NCBI GenBank assembly: GCA_002786065.1
Contig: NHNY01000012.1
Location: 434,001-498,000, forward strand
Direction of reading: 5' to 3'
DNA from: Microcyclospora pomicola
Taxonomy: Eukaryota; Ascomycota; Dothideomycetes; Capnodiales
Length of the DNA stretch: 64,000 nt
The notes beneath the pieces are model-generated. The model did no database searches. It was not told the origin of the DNA and saw only the letters and a list, made by a program, of their open reading frames with translations. Shown here one piece after another: positions 21,620 through 31,984 of this stretch. The translations under genes were made by a program, and so were the position numbers. Position 1 is the first letter of the stretch. Every line of letters begins with the position of its first letter.

Positions 21620-22815
21620 GATCGAGTGCTGCTATGAACGTATCGGTAAAGGACCGTGAAGGGAGATGCGATCTTGTCGTGAAGTGTCCGCCCAAAGACG
21701 CAATATATGAGAAAGAAGCAGAGGAGAAGCCACGACAGATACTGGCTGGGCAAGATGCCTCTTCTTGTACCATTGCGAGGGCCATGTGGGTAGCACGCTC
21801 CGTGCAAGCCCAGCCTCGTGGCGATTAGAGTGGTCGCATGCACAGCGGTACCGCTGCACGAAATGGGCGCTCGTCCACGCGACAGTGGTCGTCGAAGGCC
21901 CCACGCCAACAGACTTGGCGACGTTGGCCGGTCCCAGTCCAGCCCCGAGCTCTAGAAAGCCGCAGGCTTCTAGTCGCCAACGGACCTGATCTTGCCTTGG
22001 CTCTCGGCAGAGTCTCCGGGTTTCCGTCGCCCTACAAAGTCCACGACCTGATAGATCGAGTTGAGATAGCTTATCATGTATATGCGCCGCGAGATAGGCG
22101 TCGTGCATCTGCACAATCGTTTTGCTGTTGCGGGCAATAATGTCCCATTGAGGCTGAAAGTACACGCACGCTGGTCTATAGCGTACACCAACCTCGAAAG
22201 ATGTCCTGATCGAGGCCCTCGGCCATCGGCGAACTCAAGATTGCATTGTGTCCCGCTTCTTTTTGAGGCTAACACAGATGAAGGCCCACGATATGGAATA
22301 GTCCCATGCATGGCGGGCGTCCCTGGACACATGGACTGTGGATGGAAGAAAATTCTATCTTTTCGCGTCGTTTGTCTTTACGCTGAATGCTTTTTGTTTA
22401 CGATGAATTTCGCGTTTGATCTTGATTCTCGAGCAAGATTGATCTCGTCAATCGTCGGAGGCATTGTAGATCACTCTAGGGTAGACACTACAGTGCCCCA
22501 TGAGCCAGATTGTTGTTTGGCACAGTGACGCAAGTAGAGTGGATCTGTGGCGAGCTAAGACGATTCTCGTGACTAAGTTACATGAAGCAGAACGACACAT
22601 CGACCCTCTTGGGCCTAGTGGAATAATGTATAGTGTCTATGCGATGTCACTGCAAGGTCGAGCCTTGTGCTGAGGCAAATGATCAATTTTTGGAAGGACC
22701 AATTGCTGCACGTGAGTGCTCTGCTGGGCTACGAAAATGCTGTACCGGCCGTCCTCGAACAGTCGTGTCATATGGCACAGCTTGGACAGAAATGCAACAG
22801 CTGAGTTGGTCAATA
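21620..22815. other. Intergenic region, about 1.2 kb, no gene recognised
   Basis: It holds the permease promoter and the SRP68 3' flank. Open frames here lack family features and codon regularity. Confidence 0.4.
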
Positions 22816-24735
22816 CTATCGACCAAATCCGAACCAACCTTTCTTCTTCTGCTGCGGTTCTTCATCAGCTCCGTTGCTCATCTTCGTGTCAACGCCAACA
22901 GGCGCTGTTCTCACAGTGACAGCTGGCTTGTGCCCAGGATAGTCGATGTAATTCCATGCCAGATCATAGAACAATGGCTTGACCGGTACCGGCTCGATCC
23001 TTGGTGGGTAAGTGACCAGATTCTTGACATCAACATACGTGCCTGGCGTGGGGAACTCATGTAGCCTCTGCACAAGGGGTGCTGCGGATGTCATGTGTTT
23101 AGCCGCTGCGACTGCTGCGTTCTCCTCCAACTTATGCATCTCGACCAGTGCGTGCGAGCGGGAGAGTTGAGAGGAGATGTGCGACTTCATCCTTCCTGAG
23201 GCAGAGCTCAATATGTGAAGCGTAAGAGGAGCATCTTCGTCCGTGCTCTGAGAGGTGGGAGAGACTTTCGAAGCAAGGTCTTTGGCCCGCTGCAGCAATG
23301 CAAGAGCATTGATGTGGTTGCCCAGCAGAGTATGCGAGTAGGCGATGTTGAGACACTTTAATGCGCGGAAGTAGCTGACGCCGGAGTCGAGCTCAGCGAC
23401 AAACTTGGCATCTCGCATCGCGCCACGGACTTCCTTGATGGAATTGATGCTTTGGATGGTCGCATCATAGAGAACAGTGCGTTCTCGTAGACGTGCTAGT
23501 CTGCGTCCGCGGGGCTCCTCCTTGTCAGGGTACTCCGTTCCATCCTTGCGTAGACGCTTGACCTTCTTCTGGATTTGAGGTTCGAAAGTAAGACCGTCAT
23601 GCTCGCCGATCAATACACGGTTGCGACCTACACGCCAGCTGACCAAATCGTAATTCAGGGCTAGACTGGTGACACGAAGGTCCTGCATACGTGAGTCGCC
23701 CTCGTCGACTTTCTCTTTTTCGAGCTCATCAGTAGCGTGCTTGGTAGCATCTGCTGCATCACCAGAGGCGATAAGAACATCGTCGTAAGCAGCAGCCTTG
23801 TCTCTGGTTGACGCTGTCTGGTTGCTCAGCAAGTAGGATCGGAGCTGGCTTTCAGCGACAGCTACATTGGCTAATGCTTGGCCGATCGAGGCATCCGCAA
23901 GATTGGCTTTCCTTCCTCGCCAAGTGACGCTGGTAGGGGCATCTTGCGCGGAAGACACACGTTCCTCTTCTGTCTTCGGTTGTGGCTTCTCCTTGAAGGC
24001 ATATGTGTCCAGCTTCTCCACGGACTGAACCAAGTTCGCATCATCATTGGGGAAATACCTCCTCGCGACGGTGGGTATGGCGATCGTGCGAGAAAGATGA
24101 GCCTGGTATGCAGCATACCGGATCGTCGGGTCTATAGTGTTCGTCAAGATGTCCTTGTAGACGTCCTTTTTGTCGTGCTCGTACAACGCAGCATAGATCA
24201 CTCTGGCCTCGGAATAGAGCTGCAAGCATTTCTTCCATTTGCTCTCGCCCTTCTTGCTATCACCTGATCGTTGCCCTTCCGACTGCTTCTCGAACTCCTC
24301 CGTTCCAGACATGTAAGACTGGTACGCTCGCGCCTCCAACAGATCTTGCTCCTGAGCCTTTGCGGCGGCATCTTGCAGCAGACCGACGAGCTCGCGAGCC
24401 AATTTGGCTGCTTTGTTGAGCCTTGAGATTATGTGGCTCCTCGTTGAACCAGTGATCCCGCTGCCTGTGTCCTCTGCCGCATGGGTCGTTTTGATGTGCA
24501 TGGCATGTGCCCAAGCCCGTTCCGCGGTCAGCAGCAGCAAGTGGACGAACTCATGGTTGCTGCCTACGTCCTCGGCGGTGATGCTCTTCTTTGTAAACTT
24601 TTCTCTTTTTGGCGTCGCTCTACCTAGTCGCTTTCGTGTCGCCAGAAGCTGGCGGGAGAGTTGTGCGCGGTAGGAGTTGTAGTCGCCGATCAGGAGTGCC
24701 TCACGGTGAGTGGCAACGAATTGGGTGACGTCCAT
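22816..24735 (-). CDS. SRP68: Signal recognition particle subunit SRP68
   Basis: The largest-subunit partner of SRP72; it binds 7SL-type RNA in the SRP that targets nascent secretory proteins to the ER. A single uninterrupted exon gives 639 aa, near the usual 600-640. The N-terminal RNA-binding domain shows DYNSYRAQLSRQLLATRKRL (the GDYxxYRxYCSRRLRRLR-like start of SRP68) and a long all-helical TPR-like body follows, with HLLLLTAERAWAHAM and LVSWRVGRNRVLIGEHDG. The C-terminal part with YDLAWNYIDYPG and the basic end QQKKKGWFGFGR are characteristic of fungal SRP68. The start at MDVTQFVATHRE matches the family N-terminus. Confidence 0.96.
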   Translation of the reverse strand: MDVTQFVATHREALLIGDYNSYRAQLSRQLLATRKRLGRATPKREKFTKKSITAEDVGSNHEFVHLLLLTAERAWAHAMHIKTTHAAEDTGSGITGSTRSHIISRLNKAAKLARELVGLLQDAAAKAQEQDLLEARAYQSYMSGTEEFEKQSEGQRSGDSKKGESKWKKCLQLYSEARVIYAALYEHDKKDVYKDILTNTIDPTIRYAAYQAHLSRTIAIPTVARRYFPNDDANLVQSVEKLDTYAFKEKPQPKTEEERVSSAQDAPTSVTWRGRKANLADASIGQALANVAVAESQLRSYLLSNQTASTRDKAAAYDDVLIASGDAADATKHATDELEKEKVDEGDSRMQDLRVTSLALNYDLVSWRVGRNRVLIGEHDGLTFEPQIQKKVKRLRKDGTEYPDKEEPRGRRLARLRERTVLYDATIQSINSIKEVRGAMRDAKFVAELDSGVSYFRALKCLNIAYSHTLLGNHINALALLQRAKDLASKVSPTSQSTDEDAPLTLHILSSASGRMKSHISSQLSRSHALVEMHKLEENAAVAAAKHMTSAAPLVQRLHEFPTPGTYVDVKNLVTYPPRIEPVPVKPLFYDLAWNYIDYPGHKPAVTVRTAPVGVDTKMSNGADEEPQQKKKGWFGFGR

Positions 24736-25497
24736 GTCGGTGTTTGCTCGGTATCGCTAGCAGAGCTGTGGTGCTTGTGCTTGAATGTGTTGCTTGCGAA
24801 GCACAATCCGACAAGCGTCGTGCAGCATGTGGTGGTGCTCCAAATGTGGGCTATTGCGGCGGGGTGTGCCGCCAAGATTTCGAGCATACCCAGTCCGATC
24901 ACGACACCCACCATCGACGAGCAATGATATATATAACACATTTACTTGGGCACCTGTTAGCAAGCATTGCAATGATGATCTATTATGACTCTCACGCAAT
25001 GCTCAAGCACGGTGTGGATAAAGGCGCGTCACTGAAGATCGTCATTGCAGCCAACGGACGCCTGATCTCATCAGGTCACCATTTCACAGATGTCTCTGCA
25101 ATGATGTTGTAACGACACAGCATCCACATTGGATACAGTACGAGTAGGCAAGATGGCAGCGGTAGTCTCATATCAAGAACAGCTCTCACGAGTCAAGACA
25201 TGTGAAAACGTCATAAGTTGAATAACCGCAATCAATGCAAACCCATCGGACCTTCAACGCAAGGTCGATTTGGTGTTCGTACATGTATATGTCATGATGC
25301 TCTATCATGACCACACCAATCACCTCGAGAAGATGATCATCGAGCCGTCGCACTTTCTCGAGGCAGTTGTGCTGGATGTAGGTTCGATTTGAGGCCATCT
25401 CGTGTGTGGTGTTATCGCTGCGCATCGCTATCAATGTATTCATCTCGCCGTCTTGCAGAAAATGGTCCAATGTATCGGTCGAACACTGATAACACAA
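24736..25497. other. Intergenic region, about 760 bp
   Basis: It holds the SRP68 upstream region and the LSm4 3' flank. No gene is recognised. Confidence 0.4.
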
Positions 25498-26055
25498 TCA
25501 ACCACCTCTGCCTCTTCCATGCCCACCGCGTCCACCACCACGGCCTCTGCCTCTGTCGCCACCTCTTCCTCCCCGGTGATCACCCCTGCCTCCTGCTCCG
25601 CCACCTCTGCCTCTTTGCGCATGGCCTCCACTCTGTTGATGTTGGGCCTGTTGCTCCTTTACGATATCGACTATCTCGTCCGGGACACGTAGGTATTTGA
25701 TCTAGCACATCTTGTCAACCCCAGGCCTTGAGCACACCATCCGGCGCAAGCTCTCTTGACCAAGATAGACTTACATTGTTCCCTCGAACATAACACTCCG
25801 GTAACCGAAAGAACTTGTCGCCGTCCGGACTGGTCTGCACGACTTCTTTGAGAGTCAGGTTCATATAGGTGTCGCAAGCGACGAGGTGTCCGTTCAGAGT
25901 TTCGCCATTCTTGAGCTCGACAAGCATGGGGTGGCCCTGCGCGGCAGTGAGCAGGCCGAGGGGAAGCTACATGAGGAAGAGGAGGCGTTAGTCGGAGACT
26001 GGTGGTTGTGAGCAAGAGCACAATTTGCTATGAGGTGATGATCCTGACTCACCAT
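25498..26055 (-). CDS. LSM4: U6 snRNA-associated Sm-like protein LSm4
   Basis: A subunit of the Lsm1-7 (mRNA decay) and Lsm2-8 (U6 snRNP) rings. Exons are 26053-26055 (only the ATG), 25775-25966 and 25498-25701, joined by introns of 86 nt (GTGAGT..TAG) and 73 nt (GTAAGT..TAG), both phase 0; 132 aa. The protein begins [20 protein letters not shown] and has Sm1 ([20 protein letters not shown]) and Sm2 ([19 protein letters not shown]). The Sm fold is followed by a Gln/His linker and an RGG-rich tail ([20 protein letters not shown]) typical of LSm4, which helps P-body assembly in yeast and is a target of arginine methylation in animals. The start is fixed because MLPLxLL is invariant in the family. 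Confidence 0.95.
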
Positions 26056-26448
26056 GGTCGAGTTCCAGTTGAGATGCGATTACTGGAAACGTAGAAGATG
26101 ACAAAGATGTCGAGTTGTTCTAGGCTATTGCATGTTGCTCAAGTCATGTATGGCACATGATGTATGATAGAATGGTACAGTGCAAGCGATGATGTTGTTT
26201 CGAGCTTAGATGCCCTATTTGGTGCGCCGTAGCTCCTGCGCCGAATTGTGTTGCCTCAGGACAACCTGACTCGACCGGCGAAGGATTCATGACAAGTGGG
26301 CTGAGGCGGAGCAGTTATTCTGCTGCCTTGGAACCTCAATCGCGTTCTCACTCCGTTTCAATGACCGTCGCGAGCTTTTCGAAAAAGATCTTGTAATACA
26401 CAGCGCCTCTGGGGAATATGTGAGCAGGGCAGCTTCGCATTGCTCGAC
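26056..26448. promoter_or_regulatory. Divergent intergenic region, about 390 bp
   Basis: It lies between LSM4 (-) and the single-pass membrane protein gene (+). Shared promoters are expected; nothing else is recognised. Confidence 0.4.
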
Positions 26449-28544
26449 ATGCGCCATTTCCTCGCTGTTGTCTACACCCTGGCGCCGTTCCTAACAGCGG
26501 CGAAGCCAGTACCCAGGGCACAGTATACAGCTCCGGCCAACAGCGAGCAGGACGAGACAATCCGTCCAGGATTGCTTTCTTCCACAAGTATGTTGTGAAA
26601 GCAGAGCACGGAAACATATCAAGGAGAAGAATGCTAACATATATCTGCCTGTGTACCTAGATATTGAAGCTGCCTACACTACACTCGCTATACCCTGGAC
26701 ATCCGCCCAAGCTGACGACGCTCCTCTTGTAAGTTCCACCTGGCGACGCGTACCTGCCAAGCCGTGCCTATTACTTCCTAGAACTACTGTATCACTTTGC
26801 ATTGAGAATATGATGGTGCCTGAAATTGTGACCTAACATACGTTGCTTGCCTCAGGTCTTCAACATCCAAGTCAGGCACACCACCGACGCCCACTTCTCG
26901 GATGTCATCCTGAACGATCAATCGATCAACGTGACGTGGGACGACTTGAGTCCGGCTCGTTCGCTCAGACGGCTAGCGGTCAACGACTCTGAGAACGTCC
27001 AGCACACAGTCGATGTTCTGTCCAGAGGTATCTGGACCCGATTAACCAAGCAGTCAGACGACAAAAAATCATTTGTGAAAAGCAACAAGCAGCTTTTGAG
27101 CTTCGATATTGTATCTGTGGACGACCAGGAAGGCAGTGGTGCTTTCTTCGAACTCGAACTCGATCCTGCGGCCGCTTCACCATTGAAAAGTATTGTTCAA
27201 GGACGTCGGTCGAATACTGTAGCGCCTGACATGGCGTCCAACTCATTCGCTTCTACGCCACCCTCGCTCTCAGATGACGACATGCTCCACAACAACGATG
27301 AAAAGAAAGCTCTGCTGTCAAAGATTACTGACTTCGACTATGCCCAGGAGGCCAGAGAACTGCAGTTGCTGGAGAGAGAAGCGCAGAATCTGCATGACTT
27401 GATCATGATCAAGAAGCAAGCCATCGCGAGCCATCTCAAGCAGCAGCGGGATCAGTTGTCCCTGCAGAGTCTTCTCAACGAGTGTGACAGTCTTGCCTGT
27501 GCTGCAAGAGTCGTTGCTCAGCGGATATGCGACAAGGTCGGGGTCATGACAGACCCGGATCTGATGTATGCCAAGGGTCAGGACACGCACAGTCAGCTTC
27601 TGATCGACTTTGGGGTTGAGACGAAATCGCCTGACGTGGCCGAAGAGCTCCTCGAAAGTAAGGCCAATACCTCTCGACCGTCACCACCACCGTCCAAGTC
27701 AAGCGCCCAATTATCTGTCCTTCCGATACATCTGACGAAGAATGGAACTGCAGCATCGCTGTACTCACTGGCGCCTGTCGAGCTCATTAGCTCTTCCAAT
27801 CCCCTCGTGCAGGCGTTGCAGGTCATCGCCGCCGCACTTGGTCTTACGGTGCTGTGTGCTTGCGTGCGCCGACGATGTATGTCTGTCCGCAGTCGGACCG
27901 AGCGAGCTGCTGATATCGAGGAACGGCGTAATGCACGAACATACCGCCGAGCGGCTCGGCGAGCGTACATGCGAAAGCGGTGGAGCCATGTTTGGGCATC
28001 GCTGAATTGCTTCGGCACAGGCGAGGAGCCCCGGAACGAAGACTATGAAGAGAAACGGGCTCTCATACTACAAGACGCTTTCCTCGAGCAGCTTGAAGAC
28101 GTGGATCAAGCAGAAAAAGGTGAGGTCATGGAAGCTGAAATTCGCGAGCTGAGACATGCCCGCGAGATAGTGGAGAGGCTCATCCGGGGCACCGCAGCTC
28201 GCCACGATCCGCCGCCACCCATGGTACCGCTACCTTACACCCCGTGTACACGCAGCAGAGCCAGCACACAAACACTACCTTCTTACACATCAGAAAGCCT
28301 GCCTGGGTACTCGTCACGTCCGGCCACATTGGGTGGCAGCTCATGTGGCAGCATCATGGACGGGTTCCTGAGTGACACTGGAGCGACATCTTCGGATGAC
28401 GAGGACGCCTATGTCCCTTTGGTGCCATCATCACGCAGCGAAAATGGTCGCGTGAGTCGATATACCCCTACAAGCAGTGTAGTTGAAGTCTCGCCTCGCG
28501 CGAGTGAGGACACGCTCGGTACGACGCTTTCTAAAGACACCTAG
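26449..28544 (+). CDS. Secreted-pathway single-pass membrane protein, function unknown
   Basis: I do not recognise a named family. Exons are 26449-26587, 26661-26728 and 26856-28544 (631 aa), phases 1 and 0, with introns of 73 and 127 nt. Exon 1 codes for a signal peptide (MRHFLAVVYTLAPFLTAAKP). The lumenal part (to about residue 380) has FNIQVRHTTDAHFSDVILND, asparagine glycosylation sequons such as NVT, then a charged helical segment rich in Leu, Glu and Gln (ARELQLLEREAQNLHDLIMI) that may be coiled coil. A membrane helix, VQALQVIAAALGLTVLCACV, is followed at once by a strongly basic stop-transfer (RRRCMSVRSRTERAADIEER). The cytosolic tail is charged, then Pro/Ser/Thr-rich with PPPPMVPLPY and SLPGYSSRP, and acidic SSDDEDAYVPL. 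A type I topology is predicted. Could be a receptor, adaptor or cell-wall sensor. Confidence 0.8.
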
Positions 28545-29861
28545 CGGTCTTACTAGCGTGCGAGAAATGAATGTAATGATAAAGTCACGACAACGGAGTT
28601 ATTGGGCCTCGCGTGGTATTCAAGCAGGTCCTGGCGTTTGCTTCTCGACATGGTGTAATATTGGGATGGCATGATCTTTACAGCTCATTAGCGCAGGAAT
28701 GGACCCGTACGTATCTGTACACGTCAAGCTGAAGTTTCTTGATCATGCGTTGCTGTTGCTGCATTCTCGTCATCATCTGATGTCTTGTGATTGGAGTTCC
28801 CGATACACGACGCCGCCAGCTTCGGAGGTCCTGCGTCGACAGGCGTTCTCTTGATGGACGAGAAGGATACTCTGATGTCCTTTTGACTCTCCTCGACGAT
28901 CTCGCGGCTGTCGGTATCGCTCGACCTGATCGAATCTTCTACACCTAGCCGTGGATGCGGGACACGGCGTTCTAAGGTCTTGCAGATCCCGACACAGCAA
29001 CCCTGCTCGAACAGGGGCCGAAAGCATTTCATAGCATCCCTTGTGAAACGCCAGCTGTCCGGCCTACCAGACCACCGGGCAGCAACAACGTGCAAGTCAT
29101 ACGAACACACCTAGAGTAGCCAGTCACGCTGGTGACTTTCCCACACCGCTTTGTGTCGTACAATTCCGAGCATCACGTTGTCGCGTTATCGTTCGTGGTG
29201 CGGAGGAACGGGAGTGCGGACGGGTCAATCGGCTCGTTACAGATTGCAGATCACCGCTTCTAGTCCATGCGAGCCGAACCCGATGGCTATTTGCGGACTC
29301 TCGGGCGTGAACGACTGCATTCCATTCCTGCAACCTCGACCTTGCAATCCTTCGGCTCCCATGCAGCCCACCCAACGCTGTCAATATCTCTCTCGGCGTC
29401 TCTGACTACTGCCCTACAGTACCCTGCACTACATTCTTGGAGCTGGGGCTGAGGGCGGGCCTCGGGCATGTCATCACCACAAGCCTCGTTTTGTTTCGGG
29501 GGCCTCGTATTCTTCTCTCGAAAGCCGGATTCTCTTATTGATCATCCCAGCAATGCGGGCTTGACTTCTCCGCCGCAGCCATTCACGCATTGCCCATTGG
29601 GTAAATTCCTCTTCCTTGATCTTTAGGTGCTCTCGACACATCATTACTGGTCTACATTCACCTTTCGTGTCGTGGTTCCGAAGCTAGTACTTCTCTGCCG
29701 TATCCTCTTGCTTGCCTTCGTTTCTGTTATATTACACCTGCGCACGCCGTCCAAGCATCCTAGACCTGTCCTCCATACGAGCTTCCTTTCTCATTCCCGG
29801 GCTCTCTTCTCGAATCACTCCTTGGAACCTTCGGCTTTTGATATTAGCCTCCTCATACACA
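28545..29861. other. Intergenic region, about 1.3 kb
   Basis: It separates two + strand genes and holds the tyrosinase promoter. The only longer frame is a 128-codon minus-strand ORF at 28724-29110 with no recognisable features (see rejected items). The last 250 bp before the tyrosinase ATG are pyrimidine-rich. Confidence 0.4.
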
Positions 29862-31153
29862 ATGCGCTTCTTTTCGGATTTCAGGGCCATCTGTGGCCTG
29901 CTGTCCCAAGTGGCCCTCCTTGCTGCCTTTGCTGGTGTCACAACCGCAGCCATCCCTACCGACAGTAGTTACACCGCCGCTCAGATCTCGAATGGGTCTG
30001 CGTTCCAAAACATCACCAACATCTCGGCGTTGAACCAACAGCAGACTGTGAACTCACGGGGTTCAACGCAATGCACCTACGCAAACGCCAAGGTCCGGCA
30101 AGAGTGGTATGTTTGTGCAAAATACTGAGTGTCGGATCCACTGTTTGGTATGCTAATGATCAACACAGGCGTCAGCTAGACTCCGCGACCCGGAAGTCCT
30201 TTACCGATGCTGTGACGTGCCTGCAACAAAAGGCGCCGACGGTCATGACTGCGGCGCAAGCTCCATCATATCCAGGCGTCAAGTCTCGCTATGATGAGTA
30301 TGTAGCAACTCATATCAACTACACCTACCACATTCACGACACCGCCGACTTCTTCGCATGGCATCGCACGTTCGTCCATTTCCTGGAGAAGGATCTGCAG
30401 ACTCTCTGCGGGTACACTGGCGTGATGCCGTACTGGAATTGGGCTCTGGACGCCGCCGCGCCACAGAACAGCTCGATCTTCAACGGCGATACGTACTCCA
30501 TGGGCTCCAACGGAAAGTACATCTCTGGCCGCAAGAGCGTCTATCTCTACACGCAAGGCATCAACATGCCTCCCGGCACCGGTGGCGGCTGTCTGACAGG
30601 CGGCCCCTTCAGCTCGTACACCGTCAATCTCGGACCGCTCAGTCTCGCCAGCACGCCCAACGTCAACTCCAGCTTCGAGTACAACCCGCGCTGTCTCGCG
30701 CGCGACATCAATCCCTTCTTCACGAAGCAGTACAACACCTACAACAACGTGACCCGCCTGCTGCTTGAGAACACCGACATCCAAGCCTTCCAGTCCGTCG
30801 CTCAGGGCTACGCCGGCGCCAACAACAAATTCGGCGTGCACGGCGGTGCGCACTGGGGCGTCGGCACGGGGGTCGGCTCCATGGCCGACTTCAACTCCTC
30901 GCCCGCCGACCCCATCTTCTACCTGCACCACGCCATGGTCGACTTCGTCTGGTCCACCTGGCAATGGCTCGACTACACCCACCGCGGCTCCGCCATCCAG
31001 GGCACCTCGACCCTGAACAACAGCCCGCCGAGCGCCAACATGACGCTGAACGACATGCTGCCCTTCGGCTTCGTCGCCCCCGCCGTCCGCTTCGGCGATG
31101 TCATGGACCACTTCGGTGGCCTGAGCGGCGCGCTGTGCTATCGGTACGCCTGA
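29862..31153 (+). CDS. Secreted tyrosinase (type 3 copper monooxygenase), short form
   Basis: Predicted to oxidise phenols or catechols with a dinuclear copper centre. Exons are 29862-30106 and 30169-31153 (409 aa); the 62-nt intron (GTATGT..CAG) has a TGCTAAT branch-point-like sequence and phase 2. A signal peptide is clear (SQVALLAAFAGVTTAAIPTD). The CuA site is in HIHDTADFFAWHRTFVHFLE (three His spaced as expected) and MPYWNW follows. The CuB site is GVHGGAHWGVG, then DPIFYLHHAMVDFVW with the HH pair. Several N-glycosylation sequons are present (NIT, NYT, NSS, NVT, NMT). The protein ends soon after the catalytic domain (GGLSGALCYRYA), with no C-terminal pro-domain. This is the short secreted class common in ascomycetes, not the roughly 600-aa intracellular melanin tyrosinase. 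Confidence 0.94.
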
Positions 31154-31984
31154 GCGAGCGAAGCCCTGTGCTGAGAAAGTCTGAGGCATACGAGCCGCGC
31201 TTCTGATCATCTCACGACTCGCGCGCAAATCTGTGCATAGGCATAGGCCGGCACAACTCTTCCAATCCATTCAGCCCTGCAGAAACCGCAGATTACAGAT
31301 CGATAGGCGGGGGAGAGAGAGAGTAAAAACATAATGACCCCATCTCCATCACCAACCCCGACCCCAACGCCATCCATCCCAAGCACCCCAGTATACCTAC
31401 AGACATAGACATAGACCACCACCACTACCACCCCTTTCTCACCATCTCCACAATCCGCACGACACGACACGACACGACACGACACGACACGGGACGAAGT
31501 CATGAAATTTGGTTATTATTGCTCAATCAGGAGACGACTTGGAGAGGACTTGGGGAGGATATACGACTTGGTGGACCCCAGGGCAATATTGGAACATGAA
31601 GTTGAAGTCGGATGTGTAATTTGACTACATGTATCGAGCGAAGGGTGCAAACATACGTACGTTCATATATCTATGGACCGTAAGTCACGAGCTGTTCACG
31701 GTCTTCGTCTTGGGTTTGAGAACACCCTATCTATCGTACGGGTACCACACTGAATATTGCATCATGGAATAAAGCACTTTCAGCCAGACGTACGAAGCAG
31801 ACAATACAATACATGCTTCGCGGCGCAGCATAGCCTTGCAAGACTTTGGCGAGGTTGACAAGACTTATAAAGCACAGTGAAGGAAGGATTGATTATACAG
31901 CGATCGTGATGATACAGCACCCTCGCACAGCCCCTACTCACGTCTTCCTTCTCGACGAAACCGCCACACAGCGAGAACGAGCGT
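31154..31984. other. Convergent intergenic region, about 830 bp
   Basis: It lies between tyrosinase (+) and the GYF protein gene (-). It holds a GACAC microsatellite and otherwise nothing recognisable. Confidence 0.5.
31457..31491. repeat. (GACAC)n microsatellite
   Basis: Six perfect tandem copies of GACAC at 31461-31490, with partial units at the edges. It lies in the 3' flank of the tyrosinase gene. Confidence 0.95.

Noticed and set aside
22076-22528. Plus-strand ORF of 150 codons upstream of the permease gene
   Set aside because: No domain, signal or codon regularity; likely chance within the intergenic region.
25498-25640. Imperfect GGN/CCN repeat
   Set aside because: It is the RGG-coding tail of LSm4, not an independent repeat element.
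28724-29110. Minus-strand ORF of 128 codons with an acidic Ser-rich C-terminus
   Set aside because: No family motif, no convincing splice partner and no supporting context; it may be real but I cannot support it from sequence alone.
30266-31270. Minus-strand ORF of 334 codons
   Set aside because: Antisense to the tyrosinase gene; it has a biased Val/Gly/Asp make-up typical of a shadow frame.
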